Source: Brevibacillus laterosporus (lineage in GTDB: Bacteria; Bacillota; Bacilli; Brevibacillales; Brevibacillaceae). From it: DNA of 64,000 nucleotides. The notes beneath the pieces are model-generated. The model was not told the DNA's origin and did not search any database. It was given only the letters and a program-made list of their open reading frames with translations. Every line of letters begins with the position of its first letter. Within the stretch, counting starts at the first letter, position 1. Below are positions 16,979 through 26,000 of the stretch, in pieces. The position numbers and the translations under genes were made by a program. The stretch lies in contig NZ_JAUKFY010000007.1 of NCBI RefSeq assembly GCF_030489605.1, positions 1 through 64,000 on the forward strand. The letters are read 5' to 3'.

Positions 16979-19392
16979 TAGGCTTTAACTTCAACCATAA
17001 TGAAGGCTTCGATAATGTCGCCCTCTTTAATATCCGTAAAACGTTCTAGAGTAACACCGCACTCATAGTTCGTTTGCACTTCTTTCACATCGTCCTTGAA
17101 ACGTTTAAGCGTATCTAATTTACCTTCGTAAATAACTACGCCATCACGAATCAATCTCGCACCTGCGTCACGGCTCAGTTTACCTTCCGTAACGTAGCAA
17201 CCTGCAATTGTACCCACTTTAGATACTTTGAAGATTTGACGCGCTTCCGCTTGACCAATGATCTCCTCTTTATATACAGGATCAAGCATCCCTTTCAATG
17301 CGGATTCAATCTCTTCAATCACAGTGTAAATAACGCGGTGTAGACGGATATCAATTTGCTCCTGCTCAGCCATACTGCGAGCATTCGGCTCAGGACGTAC
17401 GTTGAAACCAATGATAATTGCGTTGGAAGCATTTGCTAAAGTAACATCAGACTCTGTAATCGCACCAGCGCCTGTGTGAATGACCTTCACGCGAGTACCA
17501 TTCACTTCAATTTTCTCTAAAGAACCTCGAAGAGCCTCTACAGAACCTTGAACGTCTGCTTTAATAATTAGGTTTAATTCTTTGATATCGCCTTCTTGAA
17601 TTTGAGTAAACAAGTCATCCAAGGAAACACGCGCACTTGCACGGCGTTCAGAATCACGCTGTTTAACTGCACGAGATTCACCGATGGAACGAGCTTTCTT
17701 TTCATCCTCGAATACCATGAATTGATCTCCAGCCTGAGGGACATCATTTAAACCGGTGATTTCAACTGGCATGGACGGCGGTGCTTCTTTCATGCGGCGA
17801 CCTTTGTCGTTCACCATAGCACGAATGCGACCGTAAGCAGAGCCTACAACGATTGGATCACCGACACGTAGCGTACCATGCTGTACCAATACAGTTGCAA
17901 CAGGACCGCGACCTTTGTCCAACTCAGCCTCAACAACCGTACCGCGAGCACGTTTGTCAGGGTTAGCTTTTAATTCTTGTACTTCAGAAACCAATAGAAT
18001 GTATTCTAAAAGCTCTTCAATACCTGTACGCTGTTTTGCGGATAGCGGGCAGAAAATAGTGTCGCCGCCCCACTCTTCCGATACTAATTCGAATTGCATT
18101 AATTCTTGTTTTACACGATCTAGATCAGCAGCTGGTTTATCAATTTTGTTGACAGCAACGATAATCGGAACATTTGCCGCTTTTGCATGGCTGATTGCTT
18201 CGATTGTTTGTGGTTTAACACCATCATCAGCAGCTACAACAAGAATGGTGATATCCGTAACTTGAGCACCACGAGCACGCATTGTAGTAAACGCGGCGTG
18301 ACCAGGTGTATCCAAGAATGTAATTTTCTTGCCTTTAATTTCAACTTGGTAAGCGCCAATGTGCTGTGTAATACCACCAGCTTCTCCTGCAACAACATTC
18401 GTAGAGCGAATTGCATCTAGCAATGTTGTTTTACCATGGTCAACGTGACCCATGATGGTAACAACCGGAGGACGTTCACGTAGATCTTCTTCTGCATCCA
18501 CCTCAGCGATTGTTTCGAAGTTTGTTTCATCAATGACGATTTTTTCTTCTACTTCAACACCGTAGTCAGCACAAATCAATTCGATGGTATCTCGATCTAG
18601 ATCCTGATTGATCGTAGCCATGATACCCAAGGCGAATAACTTTTTAATAATTTCTGCTGGCTCTCTTCTTAGCTTTTTACCCAATTCGTTTGCAGTAAGT
18701 GACTCTGTAAACGTAATTTTGCTAGGCAATTCTAACACAGGACGTTGTGCAGGGGTTCCGCCTTGACGTCCATTTGAACGTTTTTGGTTTTTATTAAACT
18801 GCGGTCCTTTTCTGTTATCTTCAAAGGTTTTTTTAGTTTGTGGAGCCTTCTTAATTTTTTCGCGTTTTTCCATTCCAACTTTTGCTGGAATTTTCGCTTT
18901 GTCTGCTAGCGTTTCTTCCTTACGTTCTGTCTCAAAATTGGACGTTTGATCTTTTACTTCATTTTGCTTTGCATCTTGTTTTTTGTTTTGACTCATAGTA
19001 TTTGCTCTTCGCTCCTGATTCTTCCCCTGATTTTGGTTTTGCGTCCCTCTACTCTTTGCTTGAGCTGAGGTGTTACCAGCAGCATGTGCAATTTGCGGTT
19101 TTTGACCGTCTTGTTTGGGGGATTTTTCCGATTGGGATGTGGCTCGCGCCTCGCTGCTCGTTATGGTTTGTGGCTTATCTTGCTTTGGTTGTTGCACTTG
19201 TTTTGCTTGGGTGTTAACACTGGAAGCATTCGCTCGTAAATTCGCTAAATGCTGTTCCAATTTTTGTACCGTTTCTTCGTCCATAATACTCATGTGATTG
19301 CTGACATCTATATTGATTCTCTTCAAGAGAGTAACAATTTCTTTACTGCTCATGTTATGTTTCTTTGCGTATTCATATACGCGTGTCTTCAT
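16978..19392 (-). CDS. infB: Translation initiation factor IF-2
   Basis: An 804-aa GTPase that brings initiator fMet-tRNA to the 30S subunit and promotes subunit joining. It has an N-terminal IF2_N helix domain (1-50) and a long Gln/Lys/Asn-rich disordered region (about 60-220). A second IF2_N domain (about 225-275) and the G domain follow, with GHVDHGKT at 315-322, [12 protein letters not shown] and the SAK loop. Domains II, III and the C-terminal tRNA-binding domain follow. It is longer than B. subtilis IF-2 (about 716), mainly in the linker. The ATG at 19392 has AAGGGGTGAT upstream. Confidence 0.97.
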   Translation of the reverse strand: MKTRVYEYAKKHNMSSKEIVTLLKRINIDVSNHMSIMDEETVQKLEQHLANLRANASSVNTQAKQVQQPKQDKPQTITSSEARATSQSEKSPKQDGQKPQIAHAAGNTSAQAKSRGTQNQNQGKNQERRANTMSQNKKQDAKQNEVKDQTSNFETERKEETLADKAKIPAKVGMEKREKIKKAPQTKKTFEDNRKGPQFNKNQKRSNGRQGGTPAQRPVLELPSKITFTESLTANELGKKLRREPAEIIKKLFALGIMATINQDLDRDTIELICADYGVEVEEKIVIDETNFETIAEVDAEEDLRERPPVVTIMGHVDHGKTTLLDAIRSTNVVAGEAGGITQHIGAYQVEIKGKKITFLDTPGHAAFTTMRARGAQVTDITILVVAADDGVKPQTIEAISHAKAANVPIIVAVNKIDKPAADLDRVKQELMQFELVSEEWGGDTIFCPLSAKQRTGIEELLEYILLVSEVQELKANPDKRARGTVVEAELDKGRGPVATVLVQHGTLRVGDPIVVGSAYGRIRAMVNDKGRRMKEAPPSMPVEITGLNDVPQAGDQFMVFEDEKKARSIGESRAVKQRDSERRASARVSLDDLFTQIQEGDIKELNLIIKADVQGSVEALRGSLEKIEVNGTRVKVIHTGAGAITESDVTLANASNAIIIGFNVRPEPNARSMAEQEQIDIRLHRVIYTVIEEIESALKGMLDPVYKEEIIGQAEARQIFKVSKVGTIAGCYVTEGKLSRDAGARLIRDGVVIYEGKLDTLKRFKDDVKEVQTNYECGVTLERFTDIKEGDIIEAFIMVEVKA

Positions 19393-19406
19393 GTAATCAC
19401 CCCTTG

Positions 19407-19715
19407 TTATGGATTAGGTGTGAGAAGGTTCTCCATGCTCTTCGCCATTTTTGTATCCGTGATGGCGATCGAGACTCGAGCTTCTTTACCAATCGCACTT
19501 CCAAGTTCGTACCTGGTCGAAAGCGAATAACAAGGCACCTTATAATACAGGCATTTGTCGGACACTTTCTTGGTCGTGTTAGCTGATGCATCTGTAGCCA
19601 GAAGGACAAGCTTTGCCTGTCCGTTACGAACCCCATTGATCACGAGACCTTCACCCGTTACTACTTTGCCTGCCCGCATGGCCAACCCTAGCAATTGCGC
19701 TACTTTTTGATTCAT
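19407..19715 (-). CDS. ylxQ: L7Ae-family K-turn RNA-binding protein YlxQ
   Basis: A 102-aa L7Ae/L30e/S12e-type protein ([20 protein letters not shown], then [18 protein letters not shown]) that binds kink-turn RNA. Its cellular target is not established. The ATG at 19715 overlaps the ylxR stop (ATGA), and a longer in-frame start exists only inside ylxR. It lies between ylxR and infB as in B. subtilis. Confidence 0.92.
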   Translation of the reverse strand: MNQKVAQLLGLAMRAGKVVTGEGLVINGVRNGQAKLVLLATDASANTTKKVSDKCLYYKVPCYSLSTRYELGSAIGKEARVSIAITDTKMAKSMENLLTPNP

Positions 19716-20002
19716 TTCCCCATCATCTCCAGCCATTTCTCGCGGAAGCTCTCATATTGTTCCTGTGAAATGCTGGTGTTTAGCGCACGCTCCAAAACTT
19801 TTTTCCATTTTCCAGCAGTGAAAGTATCTGGTGTGCGGCAGCTTTCTTTTTGACAAACATAAGTGCCGCGTCCGGACGCCCTTCCGCTCGGATCAATCAA
19901 AATTTGTTCATCCGGCGTTCGAACGACGCGGAGCAATTCCTTCTTCGGGTACATTTCCTGACAAACGATGCATTTACGTAACGGAACTTTTTTTATTTTC
20001 AT
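19712..20002 (-). CDS. ylxR: YlxR/RnpM family RNA-binding protein
   Basis: A 96-aa DUF448 protein. Signature RKCIVCQEMYPKKELLRVVR and GRASGRGTYVCQKESC with four Cys. The B. subtilis orthologue has recently been described as RnpM, which binds the RNase P RNA and modulates its activity; the role here is by homology. The ATG at 20002 overlaps the nusA stop (ATGA). Confidence 0.93.
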   Translation of the reverse strand: MKIKKVPLRKCIVCQEMYPKKELLRVVRTPDEQILIDPSGRASGRGTYVCQKESCRTPDTFTAGKWKKVLERALNTSISQEQYESFREKWLEMMGK

Positions 20003-21093
20003 TCCATACCCACATCGCTAGCGTCTTCATCGGAAGGCTTAGGATAGGAAATCCCCTCTTGTTCAGCTTGACTTTCACTCTTAATGTCTATTTTCCATCC
20101 AGTAAGTTTGGCTGCCAGGCGTGCATTTTGTCCGCGTTTTCCAATAGCTAGCGACAATTGATAATCAGGTACGATTACGCGCGTCATTTTCTCCTCTTCG
20201 TTCACTTCCACGTGAACTACTTTAGACGGACTTAACGCGTTAGCTACGTACTCAGCCGGGTCCTCGGACCAGCGAACGATATCAATTTTTTCGCCCTTAA
20301 GTTCGTTTACGATCGTTTGTACGCGTAGACCTTTAGGACCTACACAGGCACCAACTGGATCGACTTCTTCATTTGTGGAGTGAACCGCAATTTTAGAGCG
20401 ATCTCCAGCTTCTCTCGCGACTGATTTAATTTCAACCACACCGTCGTAAATTTCAGGTACTTCCAATTCAAATAGACGTTTTAATAGTCCTGGGTGCGTA
20501 CGGGAAATGACGATTTGGGGACCCTTTGTCGTTTTTTCTACTTTAATAATATATGCTTTGATTCGGTCTTGTGGTTTAAAATCATCTGTTGGCATTTTTT
20601 CTGTGAGAGGCATTACCGCTTCCACTTTACCCAAGTCCACAAAATATGCGCGGGAATCTTGGCGTTGAACGATACCATTTACAATATCTTCTTCACGATC
20701 AATAAATTCATTATAAATAAGTCCGCGTTCTGCTTCACGAATGCGTTGCGTAACGACTTGCTTCGCAGTTTGAGCCGCAATGCGCCCAAAATCACGAGGC
20801 GTTACTTCAATCTCAACGATGTCATCAATGCGGAAGTTTGGATCAATTTCATTAGCAGCTTCCAAAGAAATCTCCAAACGAGCATCTAACACATCTTCTA
20901 CAACATTTTTACGTGCAAACACGCGAACTTGACCTGAATGGCGGTTTACATCAACACGAACGTTTTGTGCGGAGTTAAAGTTGCGCTTGTAACCAGAGAT
21001 CAGCGCTGCTTCAATCGCCTCAATCAAAACCTCTTTGTCAATCCCCTTTTCCTTTTCCAGATCATGCAGTGCTGTAATAAACTCTGCATTCAT
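19999..21093 (-). CDS. nusA: Transcription termination/antitermination protein NusA
   Basis: A 364-aa elongation factor that binds RNA polymerase and nascent RNA and stimulates pausing and intrinsic termination. N-terminal domain 1-130, S1 domain about 135-200 (EDIVNGIVQRQDSRAYFVDLG). Two KH domains follow, with loops VGPKGLRVQ and IGKRGQNARLAAKL. The C-terminal acidic repeats of E. coli NusA are absent, as in other Firmicutes. The ATG at 21093 has GGGGAGGAC upstream at a long spacing. The operon leader carries a hairpin that may be NusA-dependent. Confidence 0.97.
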   Translation of the reverse strand: MNAEFITALHDLEKEKGIDKEVLIEAIEAALISGYKRNFNSAQNVRVDVNRHSGQVRVFARKNVVEDVLDARLEISLEAANEIDPNFRIDDIVEIEVTPRDFGRIAAQTAKQVVTQRIREAERGLIYNEFIDREEDIVNGIVQRQDSRAYFVDLGKVEAVMPLTEKMPTDDFKPQDRIKAYIIKVEKTTKGPQIVISRTHPGLLKRLFELEVPEIYDGVVEIKSVAREAGDRSKIAVHSTNEEVDPVGACVGPKGLRVQTIVNELKGEKIDIVRWSEDPAEYVANALSPSKVVHVEVNEEEKMTRVIVPDYQLSLAIGKRGQNARLAAKLTGWKIDIKSESQAEQEGISYPKPSDEDASDVGME

Positions 21094-21115
21094 TGTACTA
21101 ATGTCCTCCCCTCAA

Positions 21116-21574
21116 TTAAAAGACGATAGCCAATCGGGCTTCGCTTATTTGATCCATTTTAATTGTATATTTGTTTTTTTGTTCAGAAATCGTTAACGTC
21201 TCACCGTCAAACGCTTCTAGTGTACCTTCAAACAACGCCTGACCGTCCACCGCTTCTTTGGTGGTGATATGTACGTGTTTGCCTACAGCCTTGTGATAAT
21301 CTTTTTCTTTACGTAAGGGACGCTCCGCTCCAGGCGAAGAAACCTCTAAGAAATATGCGGTTGGAATCGGGTCCAGTTCGTCCAGCTTTGCGCCTAGTTT
21401 TTCACTAACGGTACCGCAATCTTCAATATCGATGTTGGACGACTCATTGTCGATAAAGATACGCAAAAACCAGTTGCTACCTTCCTTCTTGTATTCGATA
21501 TCCACCAGTTCCAATCCTGTTTCTTCAAGGATAGGAGTCAGTAGTTCCTCAACAATTTGCACTACCTTGCTCAA
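21116..21574 (-). CDS. rimP: Ribosome maturation factor RimP
   Basis: A 153-aa 30S-assembly factor (YlxS). [20 protein letters not shown], the [15 protein letters not shown] segment and [14 protein letters not shown] are diagnostic. The start is TTG at 21574 with AAAGGAGGAA 8 nt upstream; the open frame upstream of it has no ribosome-binding site. The TTG lies in the 4-nt loop of a small perfect hairpin (21579-21566), which could tune initiation. First gene of the nusA operon. Confidence 0.93.
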   Translation of the reverse strand: MSKVVQIVEELLTPILEETGLELVDIEYKKEGSNWFLRIFIDNESSNIDIEDCGTVSEKLGAKLDELDPIPTAYFLEVSSPGAERPLRKEKDYHKAVGKHVHITTKEAVDGQALFEGTLEAFDGETLTISEQKNKYTIKMDQISEARLAIVF

Positions 21575-21700
21575 GCAAGTTCCTCCTTTAAGCAGATCCA
21601 TACTGTTATAAATGTGTAACCGGCTACCAAAGTGGCACCGGGTGGTCACAAATCTAATTCTTTGCCATGAGAAGCTTTCTGGCTAGAAATCCTCTATGGT

Positions 21701-21728
21701 CAAGAAGAAAGAGTGGGTTTCCCCACTC
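21701..21728 (-). terminator. Attenuator-like hairpin in the rimP-nusA leader
   Basis: Minus strand GAGTGGG/CCCACTC with a GAAA-type loop (21728-21711), followed by an interrupted T tract TTTCTTCTTG. It lies about 25 nt downstream of the start expected from the promoter at 21760-21789 and about 135 nt before rimP. It therefore sits inside the leader of the nusA operon, where B. subtilis has a NusA-dependent terminator that autoregulates nusA. The broken T tract suits a NusA-stimulated site. Confidence 0.7.
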
Positions 21729-21759
21729 TCGTACGTGTATAACCAGTATTTCCAAAAAA

Positions 21760-21789
21760 ATTATAGCATAATACCATGGGTCTTGACAA
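21760..21789 (-). promoter_or_regulatory. Sigma-A promoter of rimP-nusA-infB operon
   Basis: Minus strand TTGTCA (21789-21784), 18-nt spacer, perfect TATAAT (21765-21760). It is positioned just upstream of the leader hairpin. Confidence 0.75.
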
Positions 21790-21835
21790 CCACTGCCTCA
21801 TTTGATCAGACTTGCCAAACTCCTGCTGGATCCCT

Positions 21836-21844
21836 ATTATACCA
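21836..21844 (-). promoter_or_regulatory. Possible second, extended -10 promoter upstream of rimP
   Basis: Minus strand TGGTATAAT, a perfect extended -10 element, without a recognisable -35. It lies in the gap between the decayed transporter and rimP and would feed the same leader. Confidence 0.4.
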
Positions 21845-21862
21845 GGCATTGTGAAGCCTATT

Positions 21863-22854
21863 TTACTCAATCTGATACATTAATAGGGTTGTTTCCTTTT
21901 CTTTCCGCACCGATACCAGGCTGTGTAGAACCATTCCCAGCATGATAAGCATAAGCCCCGCTGAAGCCACTGGTGTAGGCAAGCTGGCGGATAACCACAC
22001 GACCTCTCCCTGGCTGTAGCAAATAAGATTTCCATCGATTGTGTTGCTTCTACAGCCGCTAGGCGACGCATGTTGCCTTTCACCATTTCCGTAGCTCTGA
22101 AAAATAACACAGTTGCACATATTCCTGAGAAAATAGCAACGAGAGAGGTTTGAAAACACCTGACTTTGACTTGGCGTTCCATCTACACCCAAAGCCGTTA
22201 CTGATAACAGCATCCAAAACGGCATACTGCAAATCGTCATACCAAGTACACGCTGATAGGTATCGACTCGCTCTCCACAAATTTGCATCATTTTACGATT
22301 CCCTAACGGATAAGCAAAGGAAGCTACTACAACTGGCAAAAATCCTAACAGCACCTCTTCAGGCCTGTAGTACACTCGCTTGTTCGCTCTGCATGAAAAC
22401 AATTCCAAGCAAAATGATGCTTGACATCCATAACCCCGGAATCGAGATTTTCCCTCGCACTAATTGTACGCCCTGAGAGCCTGTTTTTTGCTCGAAAAAG
22501 AACGGGGCCAGCAAGGGAGCCAGAGATGATTGTGATCTGCCATGTTCCAGCTATTAGCCATCCAGGACCATATGCTTGAACAAAACAAAATGGGGCGTAA
22601 AAAAGGCCAAAACCAACCGTGCTCCATACTATCCATTCTTTTTGGCGCTTTTTAATCTCTATCCATAGCATTCCCAGATTTCCTCGTAAAAAAACCAAAA
22701 ACAATAATGATCGGTAGCATGAAAAAAAGCGAAGTGCTGCACTCCACATCCAACTGCCTCCAGCAAGCTCCATGGAACGATTCAATACAAAGGTAAATGC
22801 AAAAAAGAAGGAAGCTAAAATCCCAATCCAAATCGGTCGCACAATTCGTACCAT
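21863..22854 (-). pseudogene. Decayed EmrE-type (DMT superfamily) multidrug transporter
   Basis: Read over three frames, the minus strand encodes pieces of a putative multidrug-efflux protein of the DMT superfamily (about 320 aa, 9-10 TM). FTFVLNRSMELAGGSWMWSAALRF leads, then FMLPIIIV in another frame, then GLFYAPFCFVQAYGPGWLI. FAYPLGNRKMMQICGERVDT, AIFSGICATVLFFRATEMV and KGNMRRLAAVEATQS follow, and GLMLIMLGMVLHSLV is last. At least four or five single-base frame changes break it, and no frame encodes a whole protein. It was probably intact recently because residue-level similarity to the family is still high. The nearest genes are polC upstream and rimP downstream. It has no part in either operon. 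Confidence 0.85.
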
Positions 22855-22905
22855 CTCTACTTCAAGCTTTACAACCTACGTTACTTTACTAGGAAAAATC
22901 ACTTA

Positions 22906-23023
22906 GAAAAAGGCAACTTAACAATCCCCATCCTACCCTACCAAAAATAAAACATAGTAATATACGTATAAATCGTTAAAGTTGCCATTCGCAAAGTATT
23001 ATCAATAAACTGCACTATGTTTT
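22906..23023 (-). other. Interlocked inverted repeats in the polC to pseudogene gap
   Basis: Two long-range stems interleave on the minus strand. Stem A is AAAACATAGT (23023-23014) with ACTATGTTTT (22958-22949). Stem B is GGCAACTTTAAC (22986-22975) with GTTAAGTTGCC (22922-22912), the latter followed by TTTTTC. The order A1-B1-A2-B2 means they form a pseudoknot or exclude each other. Stem B plus T-run resembles a terminator with a 52-nt loop. It may end polC transcription or be the leader of the dead transporter. No known RNA family recognised. The rest of 22855-23029 holds no gene. Confidence 0.5.
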
Positions 23024-23029
23024 TTAATG

Positions 23030-26000
23030 TTAGAACAAGGACAATTGATTTGATTCCGGCATACCCTGCAGGGCTCCCTGCTCATCAAGATATTCCAAAA
23101 TTGTTTTGGAAATTTTGGAACGGCTAAGCAGGTCTTCTTTTGATAAAAATTCTCCCTGTTCACGTGCTTCTACAATGCTGATTGCTGCGTTAGTTCCTAA
23201 TCCTGGAATCGCATTAAACGGTGCAATTAGTTTGTCTCCATCAATCAGGAACTTCTCAGCGTCTGAACGATATAAATCGACGTTGGTAAAGCTAAAGCCT
23301 CGCTCTACCATTTCCAAGGCCATCTCTAATACAGTCAAAAGAGATTTTTCTTTTGGTTGGGCATCGTGACCTTTTTCCTCAATCTCTTCAATTCGTTGGC
23401 GAATAGCTGCCGAGCCTTGTACCATTAACGGAATATCGAAATCATCCGCACGAACAGTAAAATACGTAGCGTAAAATTCTAGCGGATGATGTACCTTACA
23501 ATAGGCGATCCGAACCGCCATCATTACATAAGCAGTCGCATGCGCTTTCGGGAACATATACTTAATCCGTTGACAAGACCCTATGTACCATTCAGGTACA
23601 TCATGCTTGCGCATCTCCTCTTGGTCTTCCTCGCTGACACCTTTTCCTTTACGCACTGATTCCATTATTTTAAAGGCTTGGGACGGTTCCAGTCCTTTAT
23701 AGATCAGATATACCATGATATCGTCACGACAACCGATAACCTCAGACAGCTTACACGTCTGATTACGTATTAATTCTTGTGCATTGTTTAGCCATACATC
23801 GGTTCCGTGCGAGAGACCAGAAATCTGCACCAATTCAGCAAAGGTGGTTGGTTTTGTATCTTCTAGCATCTGACGCACGAATTTTGTACCGAACTCCGGT
23901 ATTCCTAACGTCCCCATATTCGTACGAATTTGTTCAGCCGTTACGCCTAGCGCTTCTGTTGAACTAAAGATAGACATCGTTTTTGGATCGTCTAACGGAA
24001 TTTGTTTCGGGTCTAATCCCGTCAAGTCCTGAAGCATCCGGATAACGGTCGGATCGTCGTGACCCAGTATATCTAGCTTTAATAGATTGTCATGGATGGA
24101 ATGGAAGTCGAAATGCGTTGTTCGCCATTCAGATTTAACATCATCGGCAGGGAATTGGATCGGACAAAAATCCTCCATATCCATATAATCGGGCAAGACA
24201 ATAATTCCCCCTGGATGCTGTCCAGTCGTACGTTTAGCGCCCGTACAACCATTTACCAAGCGAGCAATCTCTGCTCCGCGAAGCATTAGCTTGCGCTCTT
24301 CCGCCCATTTACGAACATAGCCGTACGCTGTCTTTTCGGCGACGGTACCTATCGTTCCTGCACGAAAAACATTATCGATGCCAAATAGGTCTTGTGTATA
24401 TTTATGCGCTCTTGGCTGGTAGTCACCTGAGAAATTCAAGTCAATATCGGGAACCTTATCTCCTTTAAATCCAAGGAAGGTTTCGAAAGGAATATCTTGG
24501 CCATCTTTCATATATCTAGTGCCGCATTTCTCGCAATCCTTGTCCTTTAAGTCGAATCCAGAACCGATGGAGCCGTCCATAATAAACTCGCTATGCTGAC
24601 AGTTCGGGCATACATAGTGAGGCGGCAGTGGATTAACCTCTGTGATATCGGACATGGTTGCTACAAAAGAAGAGCCTACTGATCCACGTGATCCTACTAA
24701 GTAGCCGTCGCTAAGTGATTTTGTCACCAATCGCTGCGAGATCAGATAAATAACACCGAATCCGTGTTTAATAATACTGGTCAGTTCTTTTTCTAGACGT
24801 TGTTCAACAATTTCCGGCAACGGATCGCCGTAGATGCGCTTTGCTTTTTTATAGCACATATCACGCAGCTCTTCATCTGCCCCTTCGATTACAGGGGTAT
24901 ACAAACGATCTGGGATCGGGCTAACTTCTTCAATCATGTCAGCAATGGCATTTGTATTGTCTACAACAATTTCTTTCGCCTTCTGTTCACCCAAATAAGA
25001 GAATGCCTCCAGCATCTCCTCAGTAGTCATGAAATATAGTGGAGGCTGGTCGTTGGCATCTGGGTCTCCTTTTGATAGCAAGAATACTTCACGAAACGTA
25101 TGATCCTGAGGGTGTAGAAAATGCACATCCCCTGTAGCCACAACCGGTCGTTCCAAATGTTCAGCAATGCGTATCATTGTTTCGTGATATGTCTTCACTA
25201 CGTCCGTATTAGGGATCGTCTCATTGCGCAATAAAGGTTTGTAATGTTCTAAGGGCTGCAACTCGATATAATCATAGAATCTAGCGATCTCTTCTAATTC
25301 TTGTTCAGGTTTACCACGCAGAATGCCTTGGAATAGCTCCCCTTCTTTACAAGCTGTTCCAATCAACAAGCCTTCTCGATATTTTGTAATCTGGCTTCGC
25401 ATAATTCGTGGTACGCGGAAGAAGGTTTCCGTATGCGAGATAGACACCAGCTTATACAGATTTTTTAAGCCTTCCTTGTTTTTCACTAAAATCGTAGCAT
25501 GGAATGGACGGGTACTCTTATAATCCGCTTGAGCGTTGCTGCGCTCATTTAGCTCTGAGAGTGTTTTGATCTCTGCTTCCTTCACGTCTTTTAACATGAG
25601 CTGGAAAACCTTTGCTAGTGCAACAGTGTCGTCCAACGCCCGGTGAGCATTGATTAGTTCAACATTAAAGCGTTTTGCAAGCGTTCCTAATCGATAATTG
25701 CGCATGCCTGGATACAGCATACGTGCAAGCGGCAAAGTGTCTAAAAAAGAATTTGTCCACGGTTCCATTCCTACTCGAATGGCACACGCATTAATAAATG
25801 CTTGGTCAAATTCGGCGTTGTGGGCCACAAGAATCGAATCCCCAGCAAACTCTTTAAAACGGCGCAAAACAACGTCCAGCTTCTGTTTTCCCCGTAGCAT
25901 TTCGTTTGTGATCCCCGTAATCTCCGTGGTTTTTGGGCCAATCAAAATACCAGGATCAATTAATTCTGTCCATTCTTCAATGATTTCTGAGCCTATCATT

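Noticed and set aside
18700-19210. Low-complexity Gln/Lys region of infB as a separate gene or insertion
   Set aside because: It is in frame and matches the variable linker found in IF-2 of many bacteria.
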